Position numbers and translations under genes: made by a program. This document shows, in pieces, positions 1 through 11,900 of a DNA stretch of 64,000 nucleotides. The stretch is from Dastarcus helophoroides (lineage: Eukaryota > Arthropoda > Insecta > Coleoptera > Bothrideridae). Below the pieces are notes generated by a model. It worked only from the letters and a program-made list of their open reading frames with translations, made no database searches and was not told where the DNA came from. The DNA lies in contig CM053329.1 of assembly GCA_028583605.1 (NCBI GenBank), positions 9,176,001-9,240,000 on the forward strand, read 5' to 3'. How positions within the stretch are numbered: position 1 is the stretch's first letter; the number at the start of each line of letters is the position of its first letter.

Positions 1-124
1 ACCCCCTATTGTTCAGTTACACTTATAAAATCTACGAGAAGGCATAAAATTTCTATCACCCTTCAAAAATAAATATAGTAACCGATTGTGAGTTGAACAG
101 TGGCGTATCATAACTTCTATAACA

Positions 125-295
125 AAGGAAACTGATCAGTGGAGACCGAATTTTAGGTAAAATCCTATGATCCTACGTTTTCACCTGTTTTTGCGTGATT
201 CATGTGTTATTGCCTAAATTTCACTTTTGTTTTTTGCCTTTTTATACATGATTTGGATCTCTTTTCAAAGAGTTTCGTGTCTATTGATCCTTTTC
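125..295 (+). repeat. Dispersed repeat, copy 1
   Basis: This stretch is clearly related, in the opposite orientation, to 49018-49195. Shared words include the start GAGACCG, TTTTAGGTAAAATCCTA, CATGTGTTATTG and TTTTTATACATGATTTGG. No open reading frame is visible. It is an interspersed repeat of unknown class; neither copy shows a clear terminal inverted repeat. Bases 1-124 hold nothing I recognise. Confidence 0.6.
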
Positions 296-388
296 TATAG
301 GTTTCTCCCAATATATTTACACTTCTCAAAAATTTGTGCAGAAATTTCTATACTCAATAAAATAAAGCAATAAAATGGAAATTTAAAT

Positions 389-480
389 CGGGAAGAGTCA
401 ATTGCGTCCGGATTTCCGAATTTCTGCGGCAATTGCGTCCCATACACGAAAACTAGCTTACGTCTATTGCGTCCGGGTGG
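389..480 (+). repeat. MULE left terminal inverted repeat with three TTGCGTCC subrepeats
   Basis: The repeat begins CGGGAAGAG-TCAATTGCGTCCG and has TTGCGTCC at 402, 433 and 467. Its reverse complement partner is at 2131-2237. The repeated word is a candidate transposase-binding site. Confidence 0.7.
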
Positions 481-664
481 GTAAAGCCAGATCTATTTAC
501 AATGTTTTACTTTAATAAACATTGAAATACTATTGTCTACAAAATCATTTTATTTCAGTCATACATAAATAAATATATACATAAAAATGCAACAAGGAAA
601 TATATATCTATGTATTACAAAATAAATACTAAATAGGCAGAAATCTATATGAAACTTTTCTTAA

Positions 665-1985
665 AAATTCAAATATGGTTAACAAATCGTTCATTGCCTC
701 ACGTACAAAAATTTCTTTCTCTGCTACGGATTTTGATTTTTTCGTATTGCTTCTTAATTGCACATACACTTCACTTTGAATTTCTTTCAAAGCTTCGATA
801 AAGGTAAAAATGTTTGGATGCGAAGCATTAAATTGTCTATTTAACTTCGCATAAAACGTTTCACAGCCTGTTTGTCAAATTTGAAAGTTCTGCTCAAATT
901 GAAGGAGGGAAAATTGCATCCTGAGACAGATACGTTTCTAACAGATAATCGCAAAATTGTGTTGCTTTCTCATCTGCAGGGAGAATAGCCATAATATAGA
1001 ATAATAATAATATTAATAATATAATCCGTAAAAACTTCGGACACTTGTTTGGATTTAACAAATGGAAGTCCAAAGAAGCAGTTCAAAACATTTCCCATCT
1101 CTGATTTGCTGCGGTATTCCTTTGAAAGCTCCAGGAACTGGATTTTTCTGTACCAGCTTTTCCCCAAATGGAAACAACATCCCCTGAAACTTGTTTGTAG
1201 GAGAACTGATTGAGCCGCGATATGGATCGATCTCTCAAAGTCCATAAATAGTTTTTCCGGCGAAAATGCAAGACCTTCCTTCAAACAGCTGTTCACCACA
1301 TAATGAAAGCATTTTAAATAAGTTTCTGTAGTTTTGTTGGGAAGTACAAAATATACAAGCGGCACATAGGAATCGCGGTACATGGCGTGGAAAGTAAAGA
1401 GCTGGTAGAAGTATTTTGGGCACCTTTTAAAGGTGCCATCCACATAAATGTTAGTTTCACGACACAACACTTGCAAGTTTTTCTTCCTTGAGAATCCCAA
1501 AATATTGTTCTCTTTGTCATTCACTATCACAAAATTTTCACCACTATTTGTCTTTATGTTCATGTTTGCTATAGTAGCCAGAGTTTCTTTCATCGATTTA
1601 GGCAGTGTACCATGGGGAGCAGCTCGTGCTTTCTGCATACTACGCTTAACAAGCGCTAAATCAGTTTTCGTTCTACTATATCATCCTCCTTTAAAGTTGA
1701 ATGAATTAACTTAGTAAGTCTTGCACATATATCCTCCGTAGCTTTGCGCTTTAAGCAATTGTTTAACCGTTGTTGCTGGATTTTGTTTTCCATCGCCTTT
1801 GGATGGTTGTGTGGAGAAGGTTTCAGTACAACTTCTTGATGTTTGTTGAGCTTAAAGAATAAGGTACACGTTTTTGTGCAGCAAGCCCAACGTTCGATTT
1901 CATTTGCCAAGTGTTTGTGCAAACGAAACTTATATTCTTCTATCACCAAAATATTTCTACCCTTTTCACTTAAAATAATTTCCTA
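665..1985 (-). pseudogene. FLYWCH zinc finger plus MULE transposase, frameshifted
   Basis: The upstream segment (about 1985-1690) reads as a FLYWCH finger: W, then CC and C in WACCTKTC, then a closing HNH. The frame then changes near 1690 into RTKTDLALVKRSM and continues from 1638. The body (1638-1010) carries the MULE features VDGTFKRCP, FMDFERS and GCCFHLGKSWYRKIQ. A short ATT-type microsatellite near 990-1020 breaks the frame again. The C-terminal part resumes at about 960-665, with FCDYLLETYLS, ETFYAKLNRQFNASHPNIF and EALKEIQSEVYVQLRS. At least two frameshifts make this a pseudogene. FLYWCH-MULE proteins bind DNA through the finger and cut and join it with a DDE nuclease fold. The gene lies entirely inside the TIR-bounded element. 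Confidence 0.8.
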
Positions 1986-2130
1986 TTGTATCACACTTGG
2001 TGTTTCTAAAACAATTGACCTCTTACTAACTTCTTGCTCTCCTGTATACGAATAAGAATCACTTCAGCCTCTACCCTAACTACACAATTAGTGCAATTTG
2101 GCATTTCCTAATGAGCTAACTATTAGAGAA

Positions 2131-2237
2131 CAGATAAACAGGACACAATCGACCTAACTCCTTACCAGATCGCAGGACGCAATTGACGCAACTCCAGACA
2201 GTAATTAAGTAGCTTCGGACGCAACTGACCTCAACTC
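2131..2237 (-). repeat. MULE right terminal inverted repeat
   Basis: Reading inward on the minus strand it begins GAGTTGAGG-TCAGTTGCGTCCG, matching the left end, and it has GGACGCAA-type words at 2175 and 2217 and a GGACACAA variant at 2141. Confidence 0.68.
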
Positions 2238-2479
2238 ATTTAAATTATCATAATAACAATAGAAAGCATCAAGTATCATTTCCAAGAAAATTAATTTAAC
2301 ATTTACTTTTTTGACCCATCTAGTCCCCTTTAAATTATACCTGCTATTGTGATGCAGGACAATTGAACCATCATGCCTATTTATTTTAATTTAATTTCTC
2401 AATAAAAATAAATATGTGGGTAAAAATCATAAAATTATACGAAAAATATTCCTTTTTTAAATTTTACTTTTGAACTGTC

Positions 2480-2645
2480 TTCTATAACCTGCACTTGAGT
2501 GCGCACTCGCAAAGGGTAAACCCATTATGCTTTCAAAGCACTGCGAGTAGGATGCGGAAGCAAGGATAGATGGCGATGAACCGCCTTCTTAAACAAGGAT
2601 AGGTTATAAGTTTTGGGGAAAATTCCTTTCGCCTCTAGAAAATTC
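2480..2645 (-). mobile_element. 3' end fragment of a jockey/CR1-like retroelement
   Basis: This piece matches 41525-41665 closely (CACTCGCAAAGGG, CATTATGC, GGATGCGGAA, GATGAACC, TTGGGGAAAATTCCT). At 41.6 kb the same sequence continues into the C-terminal coding end of a non-LTR reverse transcriptase, so here only the 3' untranslated end is present. Extreme 5' truncation is normal for such elements. Confidence 0.65.
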
Positions 2646-2679
2646 TCTATTTAAATACATTGAAGTCAGCTGGAGAAAA

Positions 2680-3790
2680 ATCTTTTTTTTATTTTTTTTA
2701 AATTTCCATTGAAATTCATAACCTTAACTTCTATCTCAAATTTAAAGTTTGCTCAAGACATTTGGAATTTGGATATTCTTTTTAAATTCTGATTAAAGGT
2801 TTTTTTAAGTTCAAGCTTCCTCTTAGCGTCCAACTCTTTTTCTAACTGGCTACACCTTTAATTCTTAACTTTTTCTTTTAGGCAATCCTAATTTTTTTCT
2901 AGAATTATTGTTTCTATCTGCATTTGCAATGTCGAAATGCGTTTGATTCTTCGGAATTTTGAAAAAACAGTTTTTGCTATGAAGTTGTTTATTGTTTTTT
3001 TAATATTATCTTTAATCTGAACATTTCGACCTTTTTTGGAAATTTTAAGTTTAAATTAGATTTTCTGTTAAATGCAAAGTATGTGTATATTTTTACTTTT
3101 GTTCTTAAAATTCAGAATTTAAAATTTTTGTTTTTACTTTAAATCCACAAATATTTTCTTAAAACTTCAACACTTTTTAAAAACCTGACAATTTCGCAGA
3201 AATTTTGGTAAAACATGTCATATATCGAAATTCTGAATTTAACCTTAAATTTTTTGAACCTGGAATTTTAATTCGAAATATCCAAAAAAGTCTTCATTTA
3301 GAGCGGATAAAGTCGTTTTAGAAAAAGTTTAATTTCGACAGAATTTATACCTAAAAAGGAACTGAATTTATTTATAACCATTTTTCTGGAAATATTCACT
3401 TTTGTTAGAAATTTTAAACTACCGAACAAAAAGTGGAATATGTTAATTCTTGACAAATTTACCTGTTCGAGCTCAAATTTTCAGTTTCTTAAATTCGAAA
3501 TTTTAGAAATATGTTAATATTTAAAATTACTGTCTAAAGCTCAAGAAAAAAGAAGGCATAATTTCTGGAAAAAAGGGTTTGAAGTCAACATTTTCGAAAA
3601 AAAAAGGAAGACTAATATTGCAAGGCAAGTTTAAATTAGGAATTTTAGAAAAAATCTCTCTAACTTCCAACATATTAATAAAAACTAACAACATTCACCA
3701 TTTTGTATTGAAGTAAATCCAGAATTGGCTTTGAAGCAAAATTCAGAATAGAAACTTTGATTTGATTATTGATAACGAAGGCTTCCACGG
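2680..3790. other. AT-rich non-coding stretch, low complexity
   Basis: No gene is supported. The sequence is built of short A/T runs with recurrent words such as AAATTTC, TTCGAAAT and GAATTTTA on both strands, like the larger word-rich domains elsewhere in the window. It lies beyond the last recognised IDUA exon, so it may be downstream flank. Confidence 0.5.
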
Positions 3791-3852
3791 CGAAAGTCAG
3801 TACAGGTATATACTTCTTCCAGGATTACACCGTGTCAAAGAACTACTAAAAG

Positions 3853-3897
3853 TGTTCGACGTTTCGCCCATCATCGTAGGGGACTTCTTCAGGAACA
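3853..3897 (-). ncRNA. Hammerhead-ribozyme-like module
   Basis: Read on the minus strand: TGTTC (stem I), CTGAAGA (fits the core CUGANGA), one extra A, a G/C stem II closed by GGGC, GAA, the self-complementary ACGT (minimal stem III), C (cleavage position), then GAACA (stem I', fully complementary to TGTTC). The core and GUC triplet fit a type I hammerhead. The extra A before stem II does not. Function is inferred only. Confidence 0.45.
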
Positions 3898-4300
3898 AAG
3901 AAAAGAAGCAATAAATGAAAAGAGAATTATTAGGGAATATGCAAAAATGAAAGAGTGAAATCCAAAAATTCCCCAAAAACAGCAACAGAGACGACGGTTA
4001 CATGCTTTCCTCCATCTGAAAACCAACCATCGGAAATCTTCGGGAATAATCGCGCAGACGAATGATATATAAAGTTTCTCTTTCCCTCTTTTCTCTCAAA
4101 AGAGTTTCGCCTCTGGTATGGTGGACATATTGAGTTACGGTGCTCTTCTGTCTAGACTTTCTTATCCTTTGTATCAATTTTCAATTCAAAAGTTTCGCCT
4201 CTGGTATTGTGGACATACTGAGCTCTGATGTTTTGAAATTGGCCTTTTCATTTTTGCATATTCCCTTATATTTCTCTTTTTATTTATTGTTTCTTTTCTT

Positions 4301-4345
4301 TGTTCCTGAAGAAGCCCCCTACGATGGTGGGCGAAAGGTCAAACA
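4301..4345 (+). ncRNA. Hammerhead-like module, decayed copy
   Basis: Same layout as 3853-3897: TGTTC, CTGAAGA, A, GCCC...GGGC, then GAAAGGTC instead of GAAACGTC and AAACA instead of GAACA. Stem III and stem I are damaged. Confidence 0.4.
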
Positions 4346-4385
4346 CTTTTAGTAGTTCTTTGACACCGTGCAATCCCGGAAAATT

Positions 4386-5450
4386 AACTTACTAAACCAT
4401 TTTTTTTCAAAATTTCGACTTTAATCTTGCTATTTTTAAATTCTCAAATTTGTAAAAATTTTATAAATAAACTTTTTCTAAAAATATAAATTTAAAGTTG
4501 AAATATCGTAATTAAAAGTAAAAAATTTCTTAATTTAAGTTGAAATTTGTTAACTGAGAAATTTCAATATTTTTTTGGCTGTTTTCACTTGAAAGTCGAA
4601 ATTTTGAGAAAAAATTCGAATATTTTCGGAATTATAACCGAAATATAAAAATAAAACAATTTCATAATAAAAAATTTCGACATTTTTTACTATGAAGTTA
4701 ATATTTTACGAAAAAAATAAAAAAATTAAATTAAACTGATTGGTCAAAGTAATAAATATAAAATCCTGAATTTTCTTGTTTAAAAATACTCCAATTTTGC
4801 GAAAAATTCGAAATGTATAAAAGAATCGACATTTTAGACTAATTGCCAACTTTACTTTTTTCGCAAAATTCTGTACCTTAAATTGAAATTGTAGCCTTTT
4901 AATGTCGAAAGTTTTACTAGAATTTTGAAATTTTGAATTTTTTTTCTCGAAATATTTCATTTTATATTCAAAAGCTAATATTTTTTTTCCAGTTTCTTCC
5001 CGAAACCCAAAAATCTAATAATAAAAATAATTTTACAATTATATATTTTTTTGAAACGTCTTTTACTAAACATTCAGGCTTTCCACCTTTAATTAATTTG
5101 TTAAAAATTCAATTTGAAACTTCAAATTTAAGTTTATTCTAAACATGTTCATCATTTTCAAATTTCAATCCTAAATACCGTTTTTTTATGGAGATTTCGA
5201 GAGTGTTTTTATTATTGTTTTATGTCGAATTTATTTTTTTAATGCCAAATACTTAGCGCTTTTTTAAAATTATTACTTTAAACCCTTAATTTTTGAAAAT
5301 TTGAACTTTTGTCTTGAAGCTTACAAATTTATTAAAATTTGAATTAAAAGTAAAAATCCTGTGAAACAGGTTAAAAGATTCGAAATTAATACTTTATACG
5401 AAATTATCAAACTTAATTCATCTATCCTCCATAATTTTCATGCAAGCGAT
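4386..5450. other. AT-rich word-repeat domain
   Basis: No gene is supported. Words such as TCGAAATTT, AAATTTCGA and GAATTTT recur irregularly every few tens of bases. The small open frames here are compositional. From 5450 to 5790 the sequence is less repetitive and may hold the 3' end of IDUA, but no exon could be proved there. Confidence 0.5.
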
Positions 5451-5801
5451 TTTTAAGGAGGAAAATATTGCTCAGTTACAACCTTTCAAGTGAAAGATAT
5501 TTATTAATGACCAAATCTAGAATTACTTTAGGCACTATAATTACTTGCGACAGATTAAATTTATTTATTACATTAAACTCCATTGAATGGGAAGGAGAGA
5601 TCCCATTTCTATATCAATCTGGTACGTTATTCGCATGTGTGAAGTAATGTCACTGGCTTCAACATTCATCCACGTCCGATCGTGCATCAAGTGATAAGCA
5701 TCTGTCACGTTCTCGGTCTGTCTGATCGTGGCCTTTCAAATTAATGCATTTTGGTCGTTTCGACCATCACCCTATCAATCCTTTAGTAAAGCATCATTTA
5801 C

Positions 5802-5914
5802 CTTTAATAGCATGTTGATATGAAAGAAATATGGTGTCTCCCGCATTCAACCTCTTGAATTCCTGCCAATTTTCACAAAATGAGCGAAAAAGTACTTCGT
5901 AAGTTCGAACACAC
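5802..5914 (-). CDS. IDUA: IDUA exon I (fibronectin-like C-terminal domain)
   Basis: Reads RCVRTYEVLFR then WQEFKRLNAGDTIFLSYQ, fitting the KCLWTYEIQFS-type segment of the family. Acceptor TTTCAG, donor AAAG/GTAAAT at phase 1, so at least one further exon is needed. I could not find a convincing YRVRA-DYW exon downstream. Confidence 0.75.
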
Positions 5915-8900
5915 CTGAAAGAGAGTAACCTTTAACACTTTTCCTGATATTACACAAGTATTACCTGGATTTGACCTCAGAGTCATCCCAAGTTAGTAAA
6001 ACTTCGTTCCAGGTCACGTTAAAGATATGAAGGTTTTTAATTGGGCCAGGACGTTTGCTTTTTTCGCAAATGTGTAAAACAGCAATAGATGGTAGGGTAA
6101 AGTTCAGGGAAAGTTGTAAAACCGAACCATTTACTAGAGAAGGGATCTGCATTCTATATGGCTCCTGAAAGTCGCAATAAGGGGGAATATTTTACACTTA
6201 ACTTTAAATGAACAAACCTCGACTTTCCGCATCTTTCGTCGGTGCGACCAAGTAGGGAATACTGGTTTATTTAACTTTTTCCATACATAGTAGGGATTAG
6301 TTCGAATATTATCCAAGACAAATAAAACGTATTTCGGGCAATTCCCTGCTATATTATTCACTTCTATATTAACTGTTTCAACAGACTCGACATCTGCGAC
6401 TGTATCATTTAAATAAGAAAGCAGAAGTGTGGAAGATAAATAATTATCCTTCGCTGATCTTGTCGCTATAACTGACACTAATTTATTTTCGGAGACATCC
6501 ACCTCGAGATATTCGTCACCCAAGAGGGATAGAAAGCTCATGACGCAATATATTGGCTTTTTTATGAATTGCACATGGGGGGGATTGGTGTTGTTCATCT
6601 GAAACCTAAATTGTTTTTATTAGTACAATGTGTGACTGTAATTTTTACCTCTTCATAAAAAGTTAAATTGCATCTTGCATAATACGTATAATGAAAACAA
6701 AACCGTTTCATTTATCTCTGATGTTAAACTATTTTTAACCCTAACTGCTGCCCGCATTTTGAGTTCATTTGGTAAAGAACGCTCAGCTAATTTGGAACAA
6801 TGTATATTGAGACGATATACTTCTCCCCGGATTGAACTATTTCAAGAAATTACCATAACTGCTCGGCGTTTCCACCATCTTTAGTAACAAAAAACCAAAT
6901 TCAAGGCAAAAGAGCATGCTAACTCTCTCAGTATGTTAACCATATCAAAGGCGAAAATCCTCGCAAGTTAAAAGTGACACAAAAAGGGGCGAAGGAATAC
7001 ACTCAATATAAAAGAATGCAGTATTTCAGTATGTTAACTATATTAGAGGCAAAAGCCATCAGGGACCAAAAACCAAGATTCGAGGGAAAAGAGCACAGTA
7101 ACTCAGTATGTTAGTGGCGAACCTCTTCCGAAATGAAAATGATGCGGAAACTTCCAACCAAATTTAATTTTTATGTAGTAAGTGTACCCTGAAGGTGTAA
7201 ATTGTCATATTACTCTATAGGGGAACCACAGAAAACAGAAAGTAGACAAACTTGTAAATATTAGTCATCCTTGATAAAAATAGAAGCAATGTTCAAATCT
7301 ACGTTGCTGTTCGAGGACAACCACCGACGAAGTGCAAGGGCAGCTTGCTAGAGAGAAGACAGATTATTGCCCACTGAACAGATAGAAATGAAAAAGAGGC
7401 TCAAATGCAATACAATCCAAATATCGAAAAAAATATAGAAATTTGGAAATTATAGTTGACAAAGATATCAAATTTAAGTAGGTACCGCAAAAAAATCAAA
7501 ATTTTAAATTTAATTTAACGTCAAATTTTCATAACATTTCGAAAATAAAGTTAAAATATCCCTAAAATGACAATCAATCAAATGTTTCATCTGCAAAAGA
7601 TACTCACATGCCAAATGTCTAAATACGCCTACTTCTGAAGTTGGTCTCATCCTTCAAGAAAAAATAAATTGGGCGGGTCCGAAATGCATTAAACCTGAAA
7701 GTCCTGATCCACCATTATCCGCTGCGTTTATAAAAAATTTATTAAAAAACCAGTTTGAGCTATTAAAAAGTGACTTAAAAACCAAAGTAAGACAAACTAT
7801 GCAGGACGTGATAAAATTGTTAACATTGATAAATCAGAAATTGAACTGAAGCTTGCAAAAAAAGGAAATTTCTGCATTAAAAGAAGCGCAACCCATCGCA
7901 ACCAAGAATGAGTCTTCCCTCGAGTTTGAAAATGTGATGCGGGAATTTACCGAAAGACAAAAACGGGCTAAGAATATCATCATGTTTAACGCAGAAGAGA
8001 AACAGGGAGTTTCGAAGCAGGTAGCTTAATTCGTGACAGGCGCTTGGCATCGGATATATTGCGAGTGGTTAATACTTCTATTAACGCTGAAGAATCGGAA
8101 ATACAAAGACTTGGTCATGACGTAGAAACCAATGCATCCAGGCCCCTAAGAGTTATACTAGCTATCGATTAAAATGTCTCAAAAACTCTTAAATTGGCTA
8201 AGAATTTGAGAAGCCATGAGCAATATAAACGGATTAGACTTTCATATTACAAAACCATAAAACAACAAAATACAAACAAAACACTAAAAAACGAATTAAA
8301 TACAGGAACAAGAAGTTATTCTTAGGATTGTTTACAACCTGGGCGTTTCAAGGATTACCAACAGAAAGGATTTAAACTAAATCCCCCCGATTACGAAATA
8401 ATTTCCCTCCACACATACTATCAAAATGTGAAAGGCTTACGATCCAAAATTCTTTTGTTTTATAGCAATTTATCATTACGTAATTATGAAATAGTTGTAT
8501 TAAAACGTGGCTTAACTCAGATATACAATGCTTCGAGTTGTTTCATAATAATTTCACAGTGTTTCGTAAGGACAGAGTATAATTTTCTCAATGTAGCTAG
8601 AGGAGGTGGTGTCCTTCTCGCCATTTCTGATAAAATTCAAACCTCTGAACCTAATTTTAGTCATATAACTGAAGCAATCTCTTTAGTTGATATTTGTGGA
8701 GTCAAAGTTATTTTGCACTCTAATGTAGTGATCTTTGTCTTGGTTGTTTGTATGCCTCCAACCTGTAGAGTTGCCGAGTACGAGTTATTTTTTGAATTAT
8801 CTGAACAATCTAATTTTAAGATTAACTGTGACAAACTGATGAATATTGGTGACTTCAATATTAGAAACTTGAATACCCCAAATGACAATTACTTTATGCC

Positions 8901-11900
8901 AATCAAGAATTTTATGCAAATTCATGAGCTTCATCAATGCAATAATGTAATGAATTCCTCCGACAGACTATTGGACTTATTATTATCAAATTTTAATTGT
9001 CATATCGTGAAATTTACATTTTCTTTCGTTCCTGAAGATACGTATCAACCTGCGCTTGACATTAATGTTACTCTATCTTGTCAACGGTTTATTAATTTTG
9101 ATGTTAATCATCAAGTCCAATCATTTAATTTTAAAAAGGCGAACTACTATTATCTAATATTGACTGGAGTATACTGGAAACATTTAGTGACTGCTCTATC
9201 TTCTACGAAATCCTGACGAATACATTTGAATCTGCTATTCCGAGATATACACCAAAATCAAATTGTCGTACATGCTATCCACCATGGTTCTATTCCCATT
9301 TAATAAAGTTAGTAAAATTTAAAGGCATCTTAAAAATTATTAGTGTACTCGCAATTCCAATGTATATGAAAAGAGCATTGCGCAAAAAAATAGCTGACCA
9401 ATCTTACAAAGAATATCTATCGAACGTCCAGAATAGCATTTTCAATGATCCTAAAAAATTTTGGTCTTTTATACAAATAAAGAAAGGGAGAACAAGAATT
9501 CCTGGTGTTATGTCTTATGGTACTGCACAATTGTCCACTCCTCAAGAGATGGTGGGTGGGTTTGCAACTTTTTTTAAAAGTGTATACGTAACACCCAGTA
9601 ACACTCATAATTCAGATAACGCGGCCACCAAATATTTCTCTCATTTTCCTGATAAAGTTTCTATTCTGGATATAACTGAAGCGGAAATATTAAAGGCACT
9701 AAAACGGTCGAAGGATAACTTTACTTCTGGAGATCAGATGATATTCTCAGCTTTCTGCTGAAAGATTGTGCTAACTGTTTTCTAAACCACTCACTATTCT
9801 ATTTAATTTGTCTCTAAAAACATCTGAATTTCCGTCGCTGTAAAAACAGGCATGTATTACTCCAGTGTTTAAGAAGGGTAAGTCAACGCAAGTAAGCAAC
9901 TACATACCAATTTCGCTACTATGTAACTTTGCAAAGATATTTGAGTCGATTTTATACAAGCGCATACATGCATCAATAAAAGTTTTCATATCTGAGAATC
10001 AGCATGATCTCGTTGAGAAACGTTACTGTTACAAATTTAGCTTCTTTCTCTCAGTATGTGTCTGAAATCATTGACCGAAATGGACAAGTTGATTGTGTAT
10101 ACACAGACTTTCAAAAAGCCTTTGATCAAATTGATCATTTTATTCTCTTGCAAAAATTGCAACTTTATGGATTTTCAGTCCGTCTGATACAATTTTTTAT
10201 GTCATACAAATAGGGAGCAATTTGTCAAATATCGAAATTTTAAATCTAACACGTTTAGCCCAACATCGGGAGTTCCACAAGGCACGAATCTCGGTTCTTT
10301 AATCTTTGTCGTATTCTTCAATTATATTGCTTCTGTTATAAAATCGTTCAAACTACTTTTTGCAGATGACTTAAAATTCTTTAGTTCCATATCTTCTAAT
10401 GAGGACTGTGTATTAATTCAAAGAGACATTGATGTAGTTGTTAAGTGATGCAATGATAATCGGCTTTCTTTAAATGTATCTAAATGTAATGTTGTTTCCT
10501 ACTCAAGAAAAATCAATATAATCAAGCATGAGTATGAAATTAATAATGTCATTTTAAACAGATGTGAATCGATAAGGGATCTAGGAGTTATTATGGATAG
10601 TAGTTTCAACTTTGCTTTGCACATTACAGAGGCACTTTTATTAGCTTATAAAACACATGGCTTTCTGTGTAGAAATTGTAAGGATTTTAAAAAGAAGAAA
10701 GCTTTAACATTATTATTTCAGTCGCTAGTACTGACACGTCTTGAATATGGCTCCCTCATCTGGTTTCCAATATATAACACTCATATCACATCGCTGGAAT
10801 CAATTCAAAAGCGCTGCCTCAAATACTTGTGTTTCATTCAAGATGGTGTCTACCCAGCTAGAGGTTGTAACCATAACGTTCTTTTAAATCGCTTCTATTT
10901 TCACAGTCTACAAATAAACCCGAAGAATAATACACGAAATGAATTTCTTATGCGGACTTCTCAATAATTGTATGGATTGTCCAAACTTACTTTCCAAGAT
11001 TAACTTTTAGGTGCCAAAACAGAGTGCAAGAACAAAACAAATGTTTTATTGTGAGAATAGTCGTACTAATGCTATGGGCAGGTCTCCGCTAGTGATTCTT
11101 ATTAAATATGCTAATGGTATTGCGGACAGTTTTGATTTCCATTCAGACAGTCAGGCTAAGTTGAGAAAAATTACTGAAGAGACACTTTGCCACATTTCCT
11201 TGTAATCAGCGTACTTGTATTTATCTAATAATTTGTTCTCTCCGGGTAATTATTTTGTATCATTGATAATTATTTATTTTTTCTTATCATTTAGTGCATC
11301 TACTCCCATCAATTGTTAGTTTTAGTTTTGTTTCTGTAATTGGGACTTAAACCCTGTTGAAACATAATAAACTCTAATATTATTATTATTATTATAAGTG
11401 CTTGGCGCCACCATCTTCAGTAACAAAAAACCAAATTCAAGGCAAAAGTGCATGCTAACTTACTCAGTATGGTAACCATATCAGAGACGAAATTCCTAGG
11501 AAGTTAAAGTGACACAAAAAGGGGCGAAGGAATACACTCAATATAAAAGAGCGCAGTATTTCAGTATGTTAACTATATTAGAGGCGAAGGCCATCAGAGA
11601 CTGTGGTTCAAAACCCAAGATTCGAGGGAAAAGAGCACGGTAACTCAGTATGTCAGCGGCGAAATTCTTCCGAAATGAAAATGGTGTGGAAGCTTCCAAC
11701 CAAATTTAATCTTCATGTACTAAATGTACCCTGAAGATGTAAGTTGTCATGTCACTCTAGTTTAGGGGAACCACACAAAACAGAAAGTAGACAGACTTGT
11801 AAATATTAATCACACTGCTACAAATAGAAGCAATGTTTAAATCAACGTTGCTGTTAGAGGACAACCACCCACGAATTACAAGGGCAGCTTGCTAGAGAGA

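Larger units (their letters stand above)
381..2245 (-). mobile_element. FLYWCH-MULE DNA transposon (Mutator-like)
   Basis: A complete-looking element about 1.85 kb long. It is bounded by the 8-bp direct repeat ATTTAAAT (381-388 and 2238-2245), a plausible target-site duplication although the word is palindromic. Inside lie degenerate terminal inverted repeats. Each carries three copies of TTGCGTCC or its complement: 402-409, 433-440 and 467-474 on the left, 2141-2148, 2175-2182 and 2217-2224 on the right, spaced 31-42 bp. The minus strand encodes a broken transposase with a FLYWCH finger and a MULE domain. Mutator-like elements normally make 8-11 bp duplications, which fits. The coding frame is interrupted, so the copy is probably inactive. 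Confidence 0.75.
3805..4385. mobile_element. Inverted pair of Penelope-type terminal repeats
   Basis: Two related segments face each other: about 3805-3930 on the minus strand and 4290-4385 on the plus strand. They share the order GTTCCTGAAGAAG, CCCCTACGATG, TGGGCGAAA, CACTTTTAGTAGTTCTTTG and CCGGA/CCTGGA. The space between holds two copies of CTGGTAT(G/T)GTGGACATA. A third copy is at 41930-42210. Short inverted terminal segments with CCTGAAGA...GAAACGTC are characteristic of Penelope-like pLTRs, so I infer a defective Penelope-like remnant; a foldback MITE is the alternative. No coding sequence is present. Confidence 0.6.
7570..11396 (+). mobile_element. CR1/jockey-group non-LTR retrotransposon, dead
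   Basis: A two-ORF LINE about 3.8 kb long. ORF1 (PHD-type finger plus RRM-like remnant) is followed by ORF2 (endonuclease plus reverse transcriptase). The 3' untranslated end closes with an (ATT)n tail at 11377-11396. Multiple stops and frameshifts inactivate both ORFs. The element is flanked by 700-bp direct repeats instead of a short target duplication. It sits in the 12.6-kb IDUA intron in antisense to the gene. Confidence 0.85.

Noticed and set aside
391..480. Regularly spaced TTGCGTCC words as a CRISPR-like array
   Set aside because: Only three short imperfect units, mirrored at the other end of a transposon; the genome is eukaryotic.
5560..5745. Possible last IDUA exon on the minus strand
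   Set aside because: Open frames exist but none reads like the family's YRVRA-DYW segment, and the candidate acceptor lacks a pyrimidine tract.
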